Source of the DNA: Acanthochromis polyacanthus
Taxonomy: Eukaryota; Chordata; Actinopteri; Pomacentridae
DNA: 64,000 nt
Assembly (NCBI RefSeq): GCF_021347895.1
Contig: NC_067131.1
Location: forward strand, 5,980,653 to 6,044,652
Reading direction: 5' to 3'
Shown here: one piece after another, positions 1 through 13,096 of the stretch
How the letters are laid out: each line of letters starts with the position of its first letter
Position numbering within the stretch: position 1 is the stretch's first letter
Made by a program: the position numbers and the translations under genes
Notes under the pieces: generated by a model
What the model saw: only the letters and a program-made list of their open reading frames with translations
Database searches by the model: none
What the model was told of the DNA's origin: nothing

Positions 1-1365
1 TGGATTATGACAGATTTCTGATTAATCAAGTGAGTGTCACTTAATGATTAATCGCTTAGTTGTCAACTATTGCAAATTCATTTCAGTTAGATTGAGCAAT
101 CATCGAAGAAAAGAAGTCCAAATTGTCAGAATCCAGCTTCTATAATTTGAATATTTTTTTCTACTCTATGACAGTAAACTGAATATATTTAATGTGAGGA
201 CAAAACAAGACATTCACAGACAGGATTTTTAGATGTGGGAACCTGTTTATCGATATTTCTCTGCATTTTGTGACATTTTTTAGAGGAGACAATTAATACA
301 TTCAGCTCTTATAGCTCTTGTTTAATGTTGCATTGTTGGTTGCTGACATGTTTTCATGAAAAGATTATGATAAATTTGACCAGATGTTCCCTTTAAATCA
401 AGAAAAACTGACTGTTTATTCATGTTTTTTCATATATTCCTAAATTAAGTGGTGGTTCGGTGACTAGTGATGGAGATGTTACATGAATTTGGACAACTTT
501 TTAGATGTGACTGGTGCTTGTTTGTTCTAAAAGAGTGTGGAGATGTCATACATTAATATTTACCTTATTAATAAGAGGCCTCAATCTTACAAAACAAGCT
601 GAAATATTCTTCATAGAGAATTCTAAATATTCTGAAAAGACCAAATACATGCAGAGAGCTACAGTCCAATCACATTCCAGGAATAAACACTGATGCTGCC
701 GATGTCCTTTTATGCATTAATAAGTAAAAATGTAAATAACAGCTTTTAAATTTGCATTAATTTGATCAGAAAGCTGCAGTTCCAGGTTACTAGGTTAACA
801 TAATTCCCATTTTCCACACTGTTCTCTGTAGCATTGATGACACCTAGTGGCCACTGGCAGACACAGCAGCTTCTTTTAAAGGCTTTTACACAGAAAGGTA
901 AGAAAAATGGTGTTTATTTAGCGCATTTAGTGACAAGAAAACAAGTAGTTTTACACAAAAACATGAAATAATGAGTAACTAATTAAAAAGAATAAAATCT
1001 GTGTGATATAGGATTTAATTCAGAGGATTCAAAGGCTTTATTGTCATATGCAGTCATATGCGATCTTATAAGAAGTGCAACTATAAAACATCACAAACAA
1101 CAGCAGCAAACATGCAAGAACTTAAAAATAAATAGGAGAATGGAGAAACAATCATTTGTTTGTGCCGACAGGTCATTTGATCAAAGCGATAAAATGAGAA
1201 ACAAATGAAAGATTAAGGCTTTGAGGGTCTGCAGCCTTGTTGCTTTGGCAATTAAACACATGAAACGGCAAAAAATGTGCTGAGATTTAACCACAAAACA
1301 AAATATTGGTGGATCAAAGTTTTTACAAATCATCCTCAGGGAGCTGTGATGCAAATTTCACAGTG

Positions 1366-1427
<62 letters not shown>

Positions 1428-1498
1428 TAGAGACTGAGACATTTCAATAAAAAAAACTAATAAGAAGTCAGATTACTGAAGCACTAAGTGCTCTAGAT
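1..1498. other. Intergenic stretch, no gene seen
   Basis: AT-rich non-coding DNA. I see no exon-like reading frame, RNA gene or recognisable promoter. It holds a TA dinucleotide run (listed separately) and ends at an hAT-like element. Confidence 0.6.
1369..1427. repeat. (TA)n microsatellite
   Basis: Almost pure TA dinucleotide run of about 55 bases. Simple repeat, probably length-variable; no function inferred. Confidence 0.95.
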
Positions 1499-2316
1499 CA
1501 GGGGTGTCGAACTAATTTTAGTTCAGGGGCCACAATTTGATCTCCAATGAGCCGCACCAGTAAAATCGCAGCATTGTAACTTATAAATGACCACATTTTA
1601 ATTCCACATTTTTCCTTTGTTTTAGTGGAAAAAAGCTTCATAAACAAACTGAAATTTCTTCAGAAAAATAAATTCAATTTCAACAACATTGTGCCTCAGT
1701 TTATCATTTACACGTCACAACTTCCAGATCACAGAGTGTCTACAAAGACACAAAACATTCAGTCACAGGTATCTGGAACTGAATGACATAGTATTTTACT
1801 TTAAAAATAAAAGACAAAAAGCAACACAAACAAGACATAATATTACAAAAATAAGACATAAAAAGGCAAAAAGATGAGACTAACAGAAATAAGTCAAAAA
1901 AATTAGACAAATGGCATAAACGAGACAAAAAATGACAAAAGCGTGAAACAAAATGGCAAAAATGACACACAGAACAATGAATGAAATGAAACACAACATG
2001 ATAGAAAATAAGACCAAAAGCACATGTGAGACAAAAAGGAAACACAAAAGGAGACAAATGACAAAAGTCAGACAAAAAAAGGACAAAAAACAACAAAAAC
2101 GAGGCACAAAACGACCAGTGAAAAATGACCAATATAGGATTTTACTATATGATCAAAACAACTAGAAATTATTTTAAATGTTTAGTTTTACAAATGTACA
2201 ATCTGCAGTTAATGTCTTTTCTGGAATTTTTACACTTTACAAAGTCATCAAGTGGGCCAGATTAGACCCTCTGGAGGACCGGTTTTGGTCCATGTGCCGC
2301 ATGTTTGACACCCCTG
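1499..2316 (-). mobile_element. hAT-like non-autonomous element, copy A, with 8-bp target duplication
   Basis: The element opens with CAGGGGTGTC and closes with GACACCCCTG, an exact 10-bp terminal inverted repeat. It is flanked by CTCTAGAT on the left (1491-1498) and CTGTAGAT on the right (2317-2324), a 7/8 match. Short inverted ends beginning CAGGGG plus an 8-bp target duplication are hallmarks of the hAT superfamily. The interior (about 1780-2130) is a degenerate GACAAAAAATGACAAAA-type minisatellite and has no transposase. Relative to the copies at 28847, 32352 and 63055 it is in reverse orientation: its right end here matches their left ends, including the stretch before the gross TTTTGTC repeat. 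Confidence 0.8.
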
Positions 2317-5300
2317 CTGTAGATGTTGAGATATTTTGTGAAACAAAGTGAAAATTCGACCTCCTGATGGCGCTGGAGTAAAAGAATTATCATCTTGTCG
2401 GGGACCATGAATGTCTGGACAAGACTTAATGATAATTTATCATAAAATTGTTGATTTATTTCAGTCTGGAGCTGCTTTTGTGTCATATTTGAACAATAAG
2501 TGAGTATATTTGCACAGGATTTGCTGTAATTTTCAATGGTTTAGATTTTAAAAAAGCAGTCAGATGCTACAAAAGTGACTCATGACAGCAGCTGACACCA
2601 GTTTAACCTTTTGTTCAGCTTTGGAAGCTTGTGTAATTCTAGGTCAAGGTTGCATCGGTTCATTTTTGCTCAGTAATGATGAAAATTTTTGTGGTTAAGA
2701 CGCACAAATTGTTTTGTTCTTTGCTTTATTAGCCTTGCAAATGACTCAACAGCAGACCAGTTCTCTCATCATTAGACTTATTTTTTAAAATAACTTCCAG
2801 TCGACGGGTTGCCAAGGAACTGAATCCTCCTGAAAACGTCTCTGTCTGTCTGCGCTGTAATAACGGTCATCCTGATAATGTGGGTCCAATTTAAGAGGGT
2901 CAGTCTGTTTTTCCATTTACTATCTCGTCTACTGCAGATGAAACATGACAGAACTGCCACAGAAAACACTCTGGATGTTCAGGAGGTCTTTGCGATGATT
3001 GCTTTACTTCTTCTTTTTTTTTTGATGTTTTACCTGTGAAAGTCTCATTGGATCCGTTCAGGTCAGGTCAGTCTGTGCTGCTTTAAAAGCTCTGTGTTGG
3101 TTTAAAAGCACCTGTCCTCCTCGTTATTACCTTGAAGTCCAAATTTACCTCCTGAAACATTCATCTCCTGCACAGATCCACATATCTAAAGCAGAATTAG
3201 GTAAAATATACCGACATTAGCCCAAACCCGATACATCTACCAGCAGTAACGACTCATTTATTCAAACTACAAACAGACTTTTCAAAGCCTGTTATCAGAT
3301 TCAAGACCATATAGTGGAGGAAAAGCTCCACAAATGTTCTCTTGACATTTTCTTTCACTTATTTTCAACTGAATTAATTTTATTCGACCAACTTCCTGAA
3401 CCCCAAAACCCAAAAGAGGGTTTGCAAAGTGCATTTTCCATAAAGAATCACTAAAATTACACCATTTTTCAATGCCAGGAACTGTAAAAACGTAAAAGAA
3501 TAGGTGTGTTTTCAACTTTCTGACTGTCTGTGAACGTACCATGTCTGCCGTATGGATTCATCATGAAAACTGACCAAATCTAAGCCTAAAATTGGAATTT
3601 TTAACAAAATAAATTTGTTCTACACGTCTCATTCATATTCATGTGTTAGCCAGAAATAAACCATTCGCTCCAGATTCTGCAAAAATGATAACATTTAAGT
3701 TCAGAGACTTCTCAGTTGAACTGCAGGCAGTGTTTGACAAGAGAGACTGAAAGGAAAGTTAAACATACCGAATCAATAAAATAAATGCAGCATTTCTCAT
3801 GAATGGTGAACAGAGGAGTAAGTTCTTTGAAGATACATTCACCATGGTCCTTCTGATGTTGATGTGGAGAGCAGTTTGAACAGTATCTAGCTTGTAGAGG
3901 TTGTAAAAAAAAAGGTAAATATACTTGTATATAGTGTATCTGTAACATGTAGAGCCCTACTTTTTTCTGGCCATGGTTCTGCTGTTTCTATAGAATTGAA
4001 GGACTTGAGATGTAGCTTGAAAATGAGCCCACACAAATAAAAATGTGACAAAAGTTGTTTCTTTTTTAAGAAAACACCCAGAAACAGCTTTCAGAGGGTT
4101 AGTTTATCTGTATGAGATGTTGGAGCTATTCAGAGGTCTACATATCACGATGAGGCATAAACTTGATAAAATTCACACTACTTATCATTCTTTTACAGTT
4201 TTCAAGGTTGTTTTGAATTCCTCTTGCCTGCACCAGACAGCTTCTGTTATCATTTTTTTTTTTTGCAAAATCAGCAGCTGAAACTGACATTGAAACTTGT
4301 TGTACTGTGTCAAGACATTCATGTGTCCCAGAATTAATCATAAAAAACATCTGCTGATCCCATCTAAGTCAGACATTAGTATGCTAATTTGCTAATCCAA
4401 GGCGGATAACACTTTAAATGTTAGAACTGTGATTGTTAGCATGTTAGCATAGCTCTCCACTGCTGTAACTGTGTATAGCTTGCATGTATGACTGTCTATG
4501 TAAATTTCTTAACATTTCTGTAAATAAATAAATTATTTGATAAAAACGCAACAAAGAATTCCATTTAAATGTTTAGTTAATTGTAGGAATGGCTGCAGTA
4601 ATCAAAGTGTGTTTTCTTTTTTGGTGGAGATATTAGCTTTAAGCTAACTCTGGTACAGTACATCAAAAGGGGAAATCTGTGTAACACACTCTTCCTTACT
4701 CACAAACAGAATAGTTAGCTAAATAAACAGTATAATGTTGAAGACTAATACACCTGGAGCTGTATGCATCACCTTTAAACTAATTAGAATTTGTTAAAAC
4801 TGTTATTTATTTTTTGGACCGACAGAAATAGTTGTTACCAAAACACTAACATCACTTTATTCATTTGTGTACACCTGATGAATGTCAGATTTTCTCTTTT
4901 AGCTCTGTTTTTGGTCTCCAGGTGTTCTGGCCGACACTTAGGAGTGAACTGGGTGAAAATCCTGATCCAGAGATAAGATATAGTCCTCTCCTGAACCTCA
5001 CCTACATACGGAGCAAAACATTTAGCTCTTTAGCTGCTACATTAGCTGCAAATTGTGGCCAGACAGAATGGCTAAGTTTATTTTAAAGCTCCTATTGGGG
5101 TGATGATCATCTGTAGGATACATTTGTTTTTGTAAAAATTCCTTGCTTTATACTATAAAGCTTCCTTAATAACCAAATATGAAGAAAAAGTTTGTTTTTA
5201 CTTCATATTTTTGTCCTTGAATTTCTTGTCTGGAGTCTTGAGGAGCTGAAAGAAGAAGTGAGAAAATGATGAGTATATCTAAGAATGGACCAGCTGAGGA

Positions 5301-6450
5301 ATAAGTCAAATTTTGATTGAAAGTAGATTTAAAAAGGTCTTGTCGTAGTATCATGAATTGTTGCTACTTTACGTCTTCCACCATTGGTTATTTTATTAAA
5401 CTTTAAATTCAGGTCTATCAGCTTTTATCATTTAGACATGCCAAAATGCAGAAACATATGCACAGAACAGAAAAATCTTTAAATAAAGGAAAATATTCCA
5501 CTACTTCTGTACCACCCACTGATAAATGTTGTTGATTTTATGTGGAAAAACAACAGGCGGTGCAGCACAATAAACTTTAACTCTACTGCATTTACCATCT
5601 ATATATAGAAAAGTCAATTTGCAAGCTGTTTATCAGCATCACTGACCACCAATGAACCTGATGCTATGGAAACAGACTTTCTTTTCTTTTTTTTTCTGTT
5701 TGTTTTTTTAATATCCTATGCAAATTTCCTAAAAGTTCACTGGGGCTGCTTACATCACACCCACCTACTCTTTCTCTGTTGCTCAGTGCCACCTGTGACG
5801 TCTGGTTTCCAGAATTATGCTGCATTTTGTGAGTTTGAATCTCATGAATCCACAAAATGCAATCACGCGAACTAGTCCTGGTTGTTATCTGAAGACAGAT
5901 AAAGAGAGAATCAAAGCTCTGGGAGCAGAAAAGACTGATGAGTGGTAGAAAAAGTTCAAGAGTGGATGAGGTCGAGTGCAACAGAAGGAGGTCAACTCTA
6001 CAGAGAGATGAGCCAAGGGACGAGGATCCAACAGATTTAATGAGTGAAAGAGAAATGAAGTTTCAGATGTAGTCCAAGTAGAGCCAGTGTTTTAGTTTCC
6101 ACATCTGTGAGTGTGTGAAGGTCCACTAGAGTCCTTGTGATGGAAATTTCCACGTCCATACAGACGCGTGAAATTCAGCAACTACAATGGCAGCAGTGTA
6201 CATGCGTGGAATACGTGGATGGATGATTTGCTGTTCATGCAAATTCCACAAGAGAGTATAATAAAGCTTTATCCCTGCTTGGTTTCCATGATCCTATACA
6301 ACACACGGACTACTCATTCTAGTATTGGAATGCTCGGAAATGCATTTCTTTGTGGATTGGACGGAAATTTGGAAGAGTTTGTAGCCGTGCAGCTGTAGAG
6401 AATATATGCATGAAGTGGACTTGTTAGCAATAAAAAGACAATTTGAGTGA
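2317..6450. other. Intergenic stretch, no gene seen
   Basis: No exon, RNA gene or convincing promoter was found. About 3560-3690 (containing GACCAAATCTAAGC) resembles about 51100-51220, so it is probably an old dispersed repeat of unknown class. Short runs of A and T are scattered throughout. Confidence 0.5.
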
Positions 6451-6454
6451 AATT

Positions 6455-7050
6455 AACCTCTTAAACTTTTAGAACCCAGACTAGAACTTGTTAATAAGAA
6501 ACTACTATTTAGGTAAACCTTTAAAACTATATGTTCTTGGGTAGGAAGTAGTATTTTAGGTTGAATAAGCCTTAATGCCCATAAATTTTAGACGGTACAA
6601 TTTGGTCAGGAATTAACCTTTCAAAACTATAAGAACATAGACAGAAATGTATACTTTGACTGGAATAAACCTTTAATATCAGAACTTGTTTGTTTAAAAC
6701 TGCTATTGGATAGAGCATACCTTTAGAAGTATACGTACTTGGACAGAAAGTAGTCATTTTGGTGGAATAACCCTTGAAGCCATAACTTGTTAGAAAGTAC
6801 AATGAGGTTGGAAGAAAAAAACGTTTAAACTATTGGACAGAAAGTAGTATTTTGGGTGAAAAAAACCTTGAAGTCCGTAACTAGCAAGTTAAAAAAAAGT
6901 ACCATTTGGGTGGAGTACGACTTTTAAAACTAAGAATTTAGACAGGGATTGTTGTTTTGGGTGGGAACAAACTATTCAAACCACAAGTAATATTTTGGGT
7001 GGAACCGACCATTAAGTATTGAAGCAGTTGTTTGGTTAGAGCAAACCTTT
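6455..7050. repeat. Degenerate minisatellite, about 55-65 bp period
   Basis: A motif resembling GACAGAAAGTAGTATTTTGG followed by TGGAATAAACCTTTAAA and a TAACTTGTTAGAAAGTAC-like stretch recurs about nine times with many substitutions and length changes. Copies are visible near 6480, 6540, 6640, 6735, 6835 and 6940. It appears to be an old tandem array that has decayed; no coding potential. Confidence 0.65.
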
Positions 7051-8400
7051 GATGATCGTCCACTTCCGTAGGTGGCGCTGTTGTCGCAAAGGTTCTAGAA
7101 GCGTTTTCCTGAAACTGGAAATTTTACAGAAACGGTTCACCAAAAGGAACCATTCGAGACGAGATGCAGTTGATGAATCTACATTTCAGATTGCCGATGG
7201 TTAGTTTCCCAGAGGTGGTGAGTGGTGACTGGATGCCTCTGATTTGCATAAAGTAGCCTAGAACTTACTTTTATGCAAATGAGAAGCAGCTAACAAGATG
7301 CCTTCTGTCTTTTAAAAAACAAGACATTGATACCAGAATAGACTGTATGGCTGCTTATATAACCAGTGAAAGGAAAACATATAAATAAATGAGAGATCCT
7401 GTGGACAGATCCCAAAGTAACACCTACTAAACCATTGTGGTGTCTGCAGCTGAGACTATAGTAAAGCTTTAAAGGTATTGTTTCATGTGGGAAAACTAAA
7501 GGCGAAGGTGACATTGTCCATCTAACCGTGTCACTTATCCTTTATGGCAGATGCAGTTTATATTTAGCTCTAGTAGCTCGTCTATATCGAGGAGCCGTTC
7601 CAACACTGGCGACTCTGTTACGACAACTGCTGACATTTTTTTCACACATTTTTTCATTAAGTTCTTACAGTGACATATGCAGGATATGAAAACCGTCTTT
7701 TCATTCTGCTGCGGAGTCATTATGATTAAACCTGCTGATCCTCACATGCTGTTGATATTAATACTGCTGACTCCACCGCTGCTATCTTTGATATGACCAT
7801 TGAGTTTTATTGCATTTTATCCACCAATTATTAATTTAACCTCAAAGTCATCGTTTTCTTTGCAAAATGACATTCCTCTAATGCACAGTATTCTCTAATG
7901 TTAACCCTTTGATGACTAACAGCTTCAGACACCAGCCCGAGAGGGAAAAACTTGGAATAAATTTTCCCAAAAACCTCCACTGAATCAACTTGCTGGGGGG
8001 CCCAAGGTCAAAAATGATTCTGAGTACATAATATACATAATAAGCACTTTACTTTTGTGATTAATTTTTACGACAGCTTTAAAGGAAGCAGATAAAATCT
8101 GCTCTGCAACATTAATTATGCCAGTATTGACATTACAGCTCTTCTTGATCTGTTGTGTGCAACAAAATGCTGATTGTAAAGGCGCCAAATTAAAGCACAA
8201 TTTTGCCGATGAAGCCTTTAAAGCTCATAGATGCTACCAATACTTCTTCCACCTCTGATATGTTTGCTCAGCTCTGACTAAACTACACCGATGCTATGTG
8301 TGGGGGTGTAAAACAGAACGCTGTGAGGCCGTGCATGTGTAACATTTGTCATCTTGTCCGAGAATACTTTTAGCAACTGCTCAAAGTGACACAGCAGTGG
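7051..8400. other. Non-coding stretch upstream of the putative distal promoter
   Basis: No exon or known repeat was recognised. It leads into the TATA-like element at 8411. Confidence 0.45.
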
Positions 8401-8410
8401 GTGTGTGCTC

Positions 8411-8418
8411 TATAAAAA
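8411..8418 (+). promoter_or_regulatory. TATA-like element of a possible distal cyth1 promoter
   Basis: TATAAAAA sits about 320 bases before the ATG of the putative first exon at 8735, with purine-rich leader-like sequence (8470-8560) downstream. The position would fit transcription starting near 8440. It is inferred from sequence only; the main exon 1 promoter, in contrast, has no TATA box. Confidence 0.35.
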
Positions 8419-8734
8419 CAGCCTGTGCATCCTTTACGTATGTGTTAATGTGATTTCTTTTTTTCCACTTTTAAAGTGCAGAGCGGATTCAGGAGTGAGG
8501 TCAAGAGAGTGAACGGGAGGGAGGAGAGAGAGGCAGCAGCGCAGAGAGTGTTTCTCTGAGAGTTCGTCAGAGTCTGGTGGCCGTCGGGAGGGAAAACACT
8601 GAAGCTCGGGCTGTTTTCAAGGAGCTTTGGTGAAGGAATGATGCCGACTTTATTGGAGGAGTGAGGAGAAGAGATGCTGGGAGGACTGTGTTAGACTGAA
8701 TCGCTGTTTTTTTGTCACAAACTCCTGAGTTGCG

Positions 8735-8816
8735 ATGGGGACTGTTAGTGAGCTGTGTGCCTCCAGTTTCCAGGCTTTTCTGTGTCCGACAGTGCGACCA
8801 CCTGCTGCAACCACAG
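8735..8816 (+). CDS. cyth1: Possible alternative first coding exon (1A) of cyth1
   Basis: An ATG in reasonable context (TTGCGATGG) opens 27 codons beginning MGTVSELCASS, followed by one extra base and a donor GTAGGA at 8817. It therefore ends in phase 1, exactly the phase of the standard exon 1 (ends 15117), and would splice in frame to exon 2 at 22507, giving a 418-residue isoform with a new N terminus ahead of [10 protein letters not shown]. The preceding 250 bases are purine-rich and leader-like, with a TATA-like box at 8411. No homologue of this N terminus is recognised, so a chance ORF or an exon of another transcript remains possible. Confidence 0.4.
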
Positions 8817-8854
8817 GTAGGAACTTTTAAGAAAACACCTGTTGAAGATAAGAG

Positions 8855-9750
8855 GAAATGAGACAAGATGAGATAGAATGAGATAAGATGATAGGATTAG
8901 ATAAGATAGAATGAGATGAGATAGGATAAGAATAAAAGAAAAGAAGATGAGAAAAGATAAAAGAAAAGGAGATGAGATAAAATAAGAATTATGGGATTAG
9001 GGAATTATGAGATAACATACAATAAATTAAGATGAGATAAGATGATGTAAGATAAGATGAAATAAGATGAGATAGGATAAGACAAGATGATAAGATGAGA
9101 TAATATGAAAAAAGATAAACAAAAAGGAGATGCAATGAGATGAGATAGAATAAGATAAGATGAGATAATATGAAAAAAGATAAACAAGAGATGGAATAAG
9201 ATGAGATGAGATAGGATGAGAAAAGATAAGATGAGATAATATGAAAAATATAAATGAAAAGGAGATACAGTAAGATGAGATAAAATAAAAATTAGATGAG
9301 ATTGATAGGATGAGATAGGATAAGATAAAATATAAGAAAAGAAGATGAGATAAGATAAGCCAACATAACATAATGTAAGATAGAATAAGACAGGATAAGA
9401 TAAGATACAATGAGGTAAGTTAAGATAAAATTAGATGAGATGAGATAGAAAAAGATGAGATGAGATAGGATAAAAGAAAGGAATGGAAATCATGATAAAA
9501 TGAGATAACATACGATAAGATAGGATAAAACAGGACAAGATGAGATAAGATATAATGAAATAAGACGAGATCAGATATGAGATCAGATGAGATAAAATAA
9601 GATGAGAAATGATAGGATAAGGCAGGAAGTTATGAGATACGATGAAATAAGTTAAGTGACATAAGATGAGATTAGATAGGATAAGATAGAATAGAAGATA
9701 AGATGAGATTACAGAATAAGACAGGATGAGATAAGATGAACTAAATAGAG
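8855..9750. repeat. GATAAGATGA-type simple repeat array
   Basis: About 900 bases made almost wholly of GATAAGATGAGA-like words (pentamer/decamer mixes of GATAA and GATGA). The array lies just after the putative exon 1A. Stop-free translations on the - strand (IISSYLILSHLI-like) come from the repeat and are not genes. Confidence 0.9.
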
Positions 9751-10370
9751 ACGAGATGTAATAACATATTCGAGAGACTCAAGTCTTTTTATTGTCGCAT
9801 TTATATCAGTGAAATGCAAAATGGCTGTCCTCAAGGCTGTGCGATAACAGTAAGGCATAAAAATACTATTGTTTAAAAAACATTAGAAAATCAGAAGATA
9901 AGATAAAAGTTATTGATCCGTCACCAAGAAATGTACATGTTACAGCAGGTGGATACAGAGGAGACACAAAAGAAGCAGGACAAGAATCGCAAAAGTGCAA
10001 TAAGACTAGAAATAAAGATATGATAAAGGCAATGTAGAAGGTAGGATGATTTTCGACATAGATATAACATGATCAATAATCATGTGGATTAATATATACA
10101 TGGGACTTTAGATATGTTGTATGTACATTCATCAGTATATCAAATTTGTGTGCTGACATCAAGACGAAACGAAGTGCTTCACAAATCAAGTATTTGTCAT
10201 TGTTCCAGCTCTTTGTTGGTTCTGTGTGGCTTTTACATGAAAAACGCTCCAAAGTGGTATCAGTTGCCGTGGTGATTTTCAGCCATCGAGACACAGCAGT
10301 GTTCTGTAGTGTGTGCGCCACGCTGTGTTTTTGACATTTCTGTGCACACACATGACTAAGTGCATGTGAT
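9751..10370. other. Non-coding, no gene seen
   Basis: Unique-looking AT-rich DNA between the GATAA-type array and the (TG)n run. No exon-like frame or known repeat recognised. Confidence 0.45.
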
Positions 10371-10490
<120 letters not shown>

Positions 10491-11099
10491 CGATGGTGGG
10501 CTTGATTTGCAAACATGACGCACAGCCCTCATCGTCTGCTCCAGGATCCTCCTCTCCTAGTGGGTGCTCTGGTGACATAATCTCCGTCGCTGCCCACTGC
10601 TCTCCCTCTGAGCAGGTGCTTTCATACTGTATCAATGTGCTCATTCGAAAGCCATTATCCGGAGCATGACGCTCACATCGGCTGTTTGAATTTGCCCTCC
10701 AGTGTCTGTGAATGTTCTGGACTTCCCCGTCATTTCCTCCCTTTTCTTTGTTTTTGTGCCTTTAAAGCTTCAAGGCCTCTGAAGTATTTTACAGATCGAC
10801 CATTTAGCTGTGAGGATGATTGACTCCGGAGGCTGATTTCTAGCTGCTGTTGACAATGATATCTTTATGTTTAGCGGTAAAAAGTATTTGCCAGGGACAG
10901 AATCCTTTCCCAATCCAGAACCAAACCAGTACGTTCTGAAATTAACTAATTATTAATGTTTAAAGCAAAAATGACCACAGGCCTGGTAGCAGCTTCCCCC
11001 ATGTGAGTGTTTAGTTGTTTTCTACAAACGTAGATGCAACATTTTTGGGATATTATTGAATAATTATTCTACAACAACATCCTCAGAACACCGCAGGCA

Positions 11100-12095
11100 A
11101 AATGTTGCATGTTTCTTAATAGACCACACCACAGGAATGTCTAGTAAAGAACATTCTGTCATCTGAGGTCTCAGTCACATCTTGAAAACATTTTTTGAAT
11201 GTCGCATTGACAAAATCGATTCTTTGTATCACATTGCAGGAATACATAGGAAAACATTTTTTGAATTTTTTGGTTAAAGAGTGTTCTTCCGTATACATTG
11301 TGGAACATTATGAGAATGTTTAATAGAAGAACGTTCTCTAAAGTGTCCCTCAACCATCCCCATAACAACCTCAGAACACATTACTAGAACGTCTTGTAAA
11401 GAATGTTCTGTCATTTCAGGTCTCACTGACATCTGGAAAACATTTTTTTAATGTTGGTTTGAGATCGTTCTTTCCTTTTTGTAAATCATTATGAGAATGT
11501 TTTGTAGACGACTGTACAATAATGTGTTCTTCAAGAACATCCCCAAAACATCCTGAGAACACATTAGAGGAACCTCTTATTAAGGATGTTCTGTCAGTTC
11601 AGGTCTCACTAATATCTGGACAACACTTTTTACTTTCGGTTTGAGAACATTCTTCCTTTGCCATCATGAAACATCGTAGGCCGAATGTTCCATGTTTATT
11701 CATATATATCACATTACAGAAACTTTTTATAAAAATCTACTGAGTCCTCGACAACATCTGGAGAGCATTTTTTGAATGTTGGTATGAGAACGTTCTTTTT
11801 TTTTGTTCTTCTGGAACATTGAGAGAAAGTTTTATAGACAAATGTTCTGTTTCATGTTTGCTAATATATCACATAGCAGGAACGTTTTATAACATCTGGA
11901 ACATCTCCAGTGTTCCTGATAACATCCTGAATGTTGACACATTATATTAACCTCACAGGAACATTCGTGAAAATGAAAATTTCTGAAAATGTTCTTTAAA
12001 CATTTGATTAGCACATTAAAAAAGAGGTACAAAAAAAAAAAGATTCCACGTGTAGATAGTATGATCTAATGTTGTGGGAACATTCCCTGCTGGTT
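11100..12095. repeat. Degenerate tandem repeat rich in GAANNTTC palindromes
   Basis: A unit of roughly 185-250 bp recurs about four times. Each copy has a version of GTCTCACTGACATCTGGAAA, then ACATTTTTTGAATGTTGG and a GAGAACGTTCT box (near 11160, 11405, 11595 and 11755). Seven GAANNTTC palindromes occur at 11149, 11329, 11401, 11645, 11788, 11959 and 12078. The units are too diverged for exact borders. No reading frame is conserved. Confidence 0.6.
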
Positions 12096-12749
12096 CTTTA
12101 CACAAACATGTAGCTCTGAATAATCCACTAACTGTCGACTGTTCTGAAGAATTGGTTCCACTGAAAACAAATTGTGTCTCTTCTATTTCATGACCCTTTA
12201 AACTGTGAAACTGCAGCAGCCCTCCCTCACCCCGCCTCGACATATCCTGTTTTTGGCGTGTCCAAACTCCGAATAAAGCTCTGATTCAGGCCCACAGCTG
12301 CACTCCTCTGCCCTGCTTTCCTCTCTGCTTCGTTACACCCTCTCCTCTCCCTTCCTTTTTATCGCTCGCACACAAGTCGCCCATTTCTGATATCAGACCT
12401 GCTTCCTCCGACTTCACACCCATGCGGTTAAATGCGTCTCTCTTTCAGCAGGTGGGGACTGTTATTGTGAAATTAATTATTTTCTTCTGTGTCTCGTCGA
12501 GTCCCGCATCCTCTTCCTGCTTCGGTCTGGAGCGGATTATGTAACTCTGTCAGGTCTTTCATCACTTTGTAAACACAGACGACTTGAACATTTGTGCAAC
12601 AAAAATCATTCATATGGTTTTATGAGCTTGCAGATACACCGGCATAAATGGAGATACAGACGAAACACACAGATTGACAAATACAAGCAGATTTGATCTT
12701 ACAAACATATTTTTTGTCATTTAAATATCTCAATTTCTCTCTATACACA

Positions 12750-13096
12750 TACACTACCATTCAAAAGTTTGGGGTCACCCAGACAATTTCATGTTTTCCA
12801 TGAAAACGCGCACTTTATTCATGTGCATGGTTTTCTAATCATCAATGAGCCTTTTAACACCATTAGCTAACACAATGTAGCATTAGAACCCAGGAATGAT
12901 GGTTGCTGGAAATGTTCCTCCGTACCCCTATGGAGATATTCCGTTAAAAAATTTCCAGCTAGAATAGTCATTTATGGCATTAACAATGTCTAGACTGGAT
13001 TTCTGATTAATTAGTGCTATCTTTATTGAAAAAAATGCTTTTCTTTCAAAAGTAAGGACATTTCTAAGTGACCCCAAACTTTTAAACGCTAGTGTA
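12750..13096. mobile_element. Tc1/mariner-type MITE with TA target site
   Basis: It begins TACACTACCATTCAAAAG and ends CTTTTAAACGCTAGTGTA. The roughly 28-bp ends are inverted repeats (AAGTTTGGGGTCAC and GTGACCCCAAACTT are exact complements), and the element sits in a TA dinucleotide. No transposase is present. A second copy lies at about 50540-50897 and a fragment at 51380. This end sequence is common to a widespread teleost Tc1-like family. Confidence 0.85.

Noticed and set aside
4865..5086. Frame of 73 codons upstream of cyth1
   Set aside because: Lacks exon boundaries and resembles no protein I know; stop spacing is within chance.
9005..9410. Long reverse-strand frames of I, L, S, H and Y
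   Set aside because: Translation of the GATAAGATGA simple repeat.
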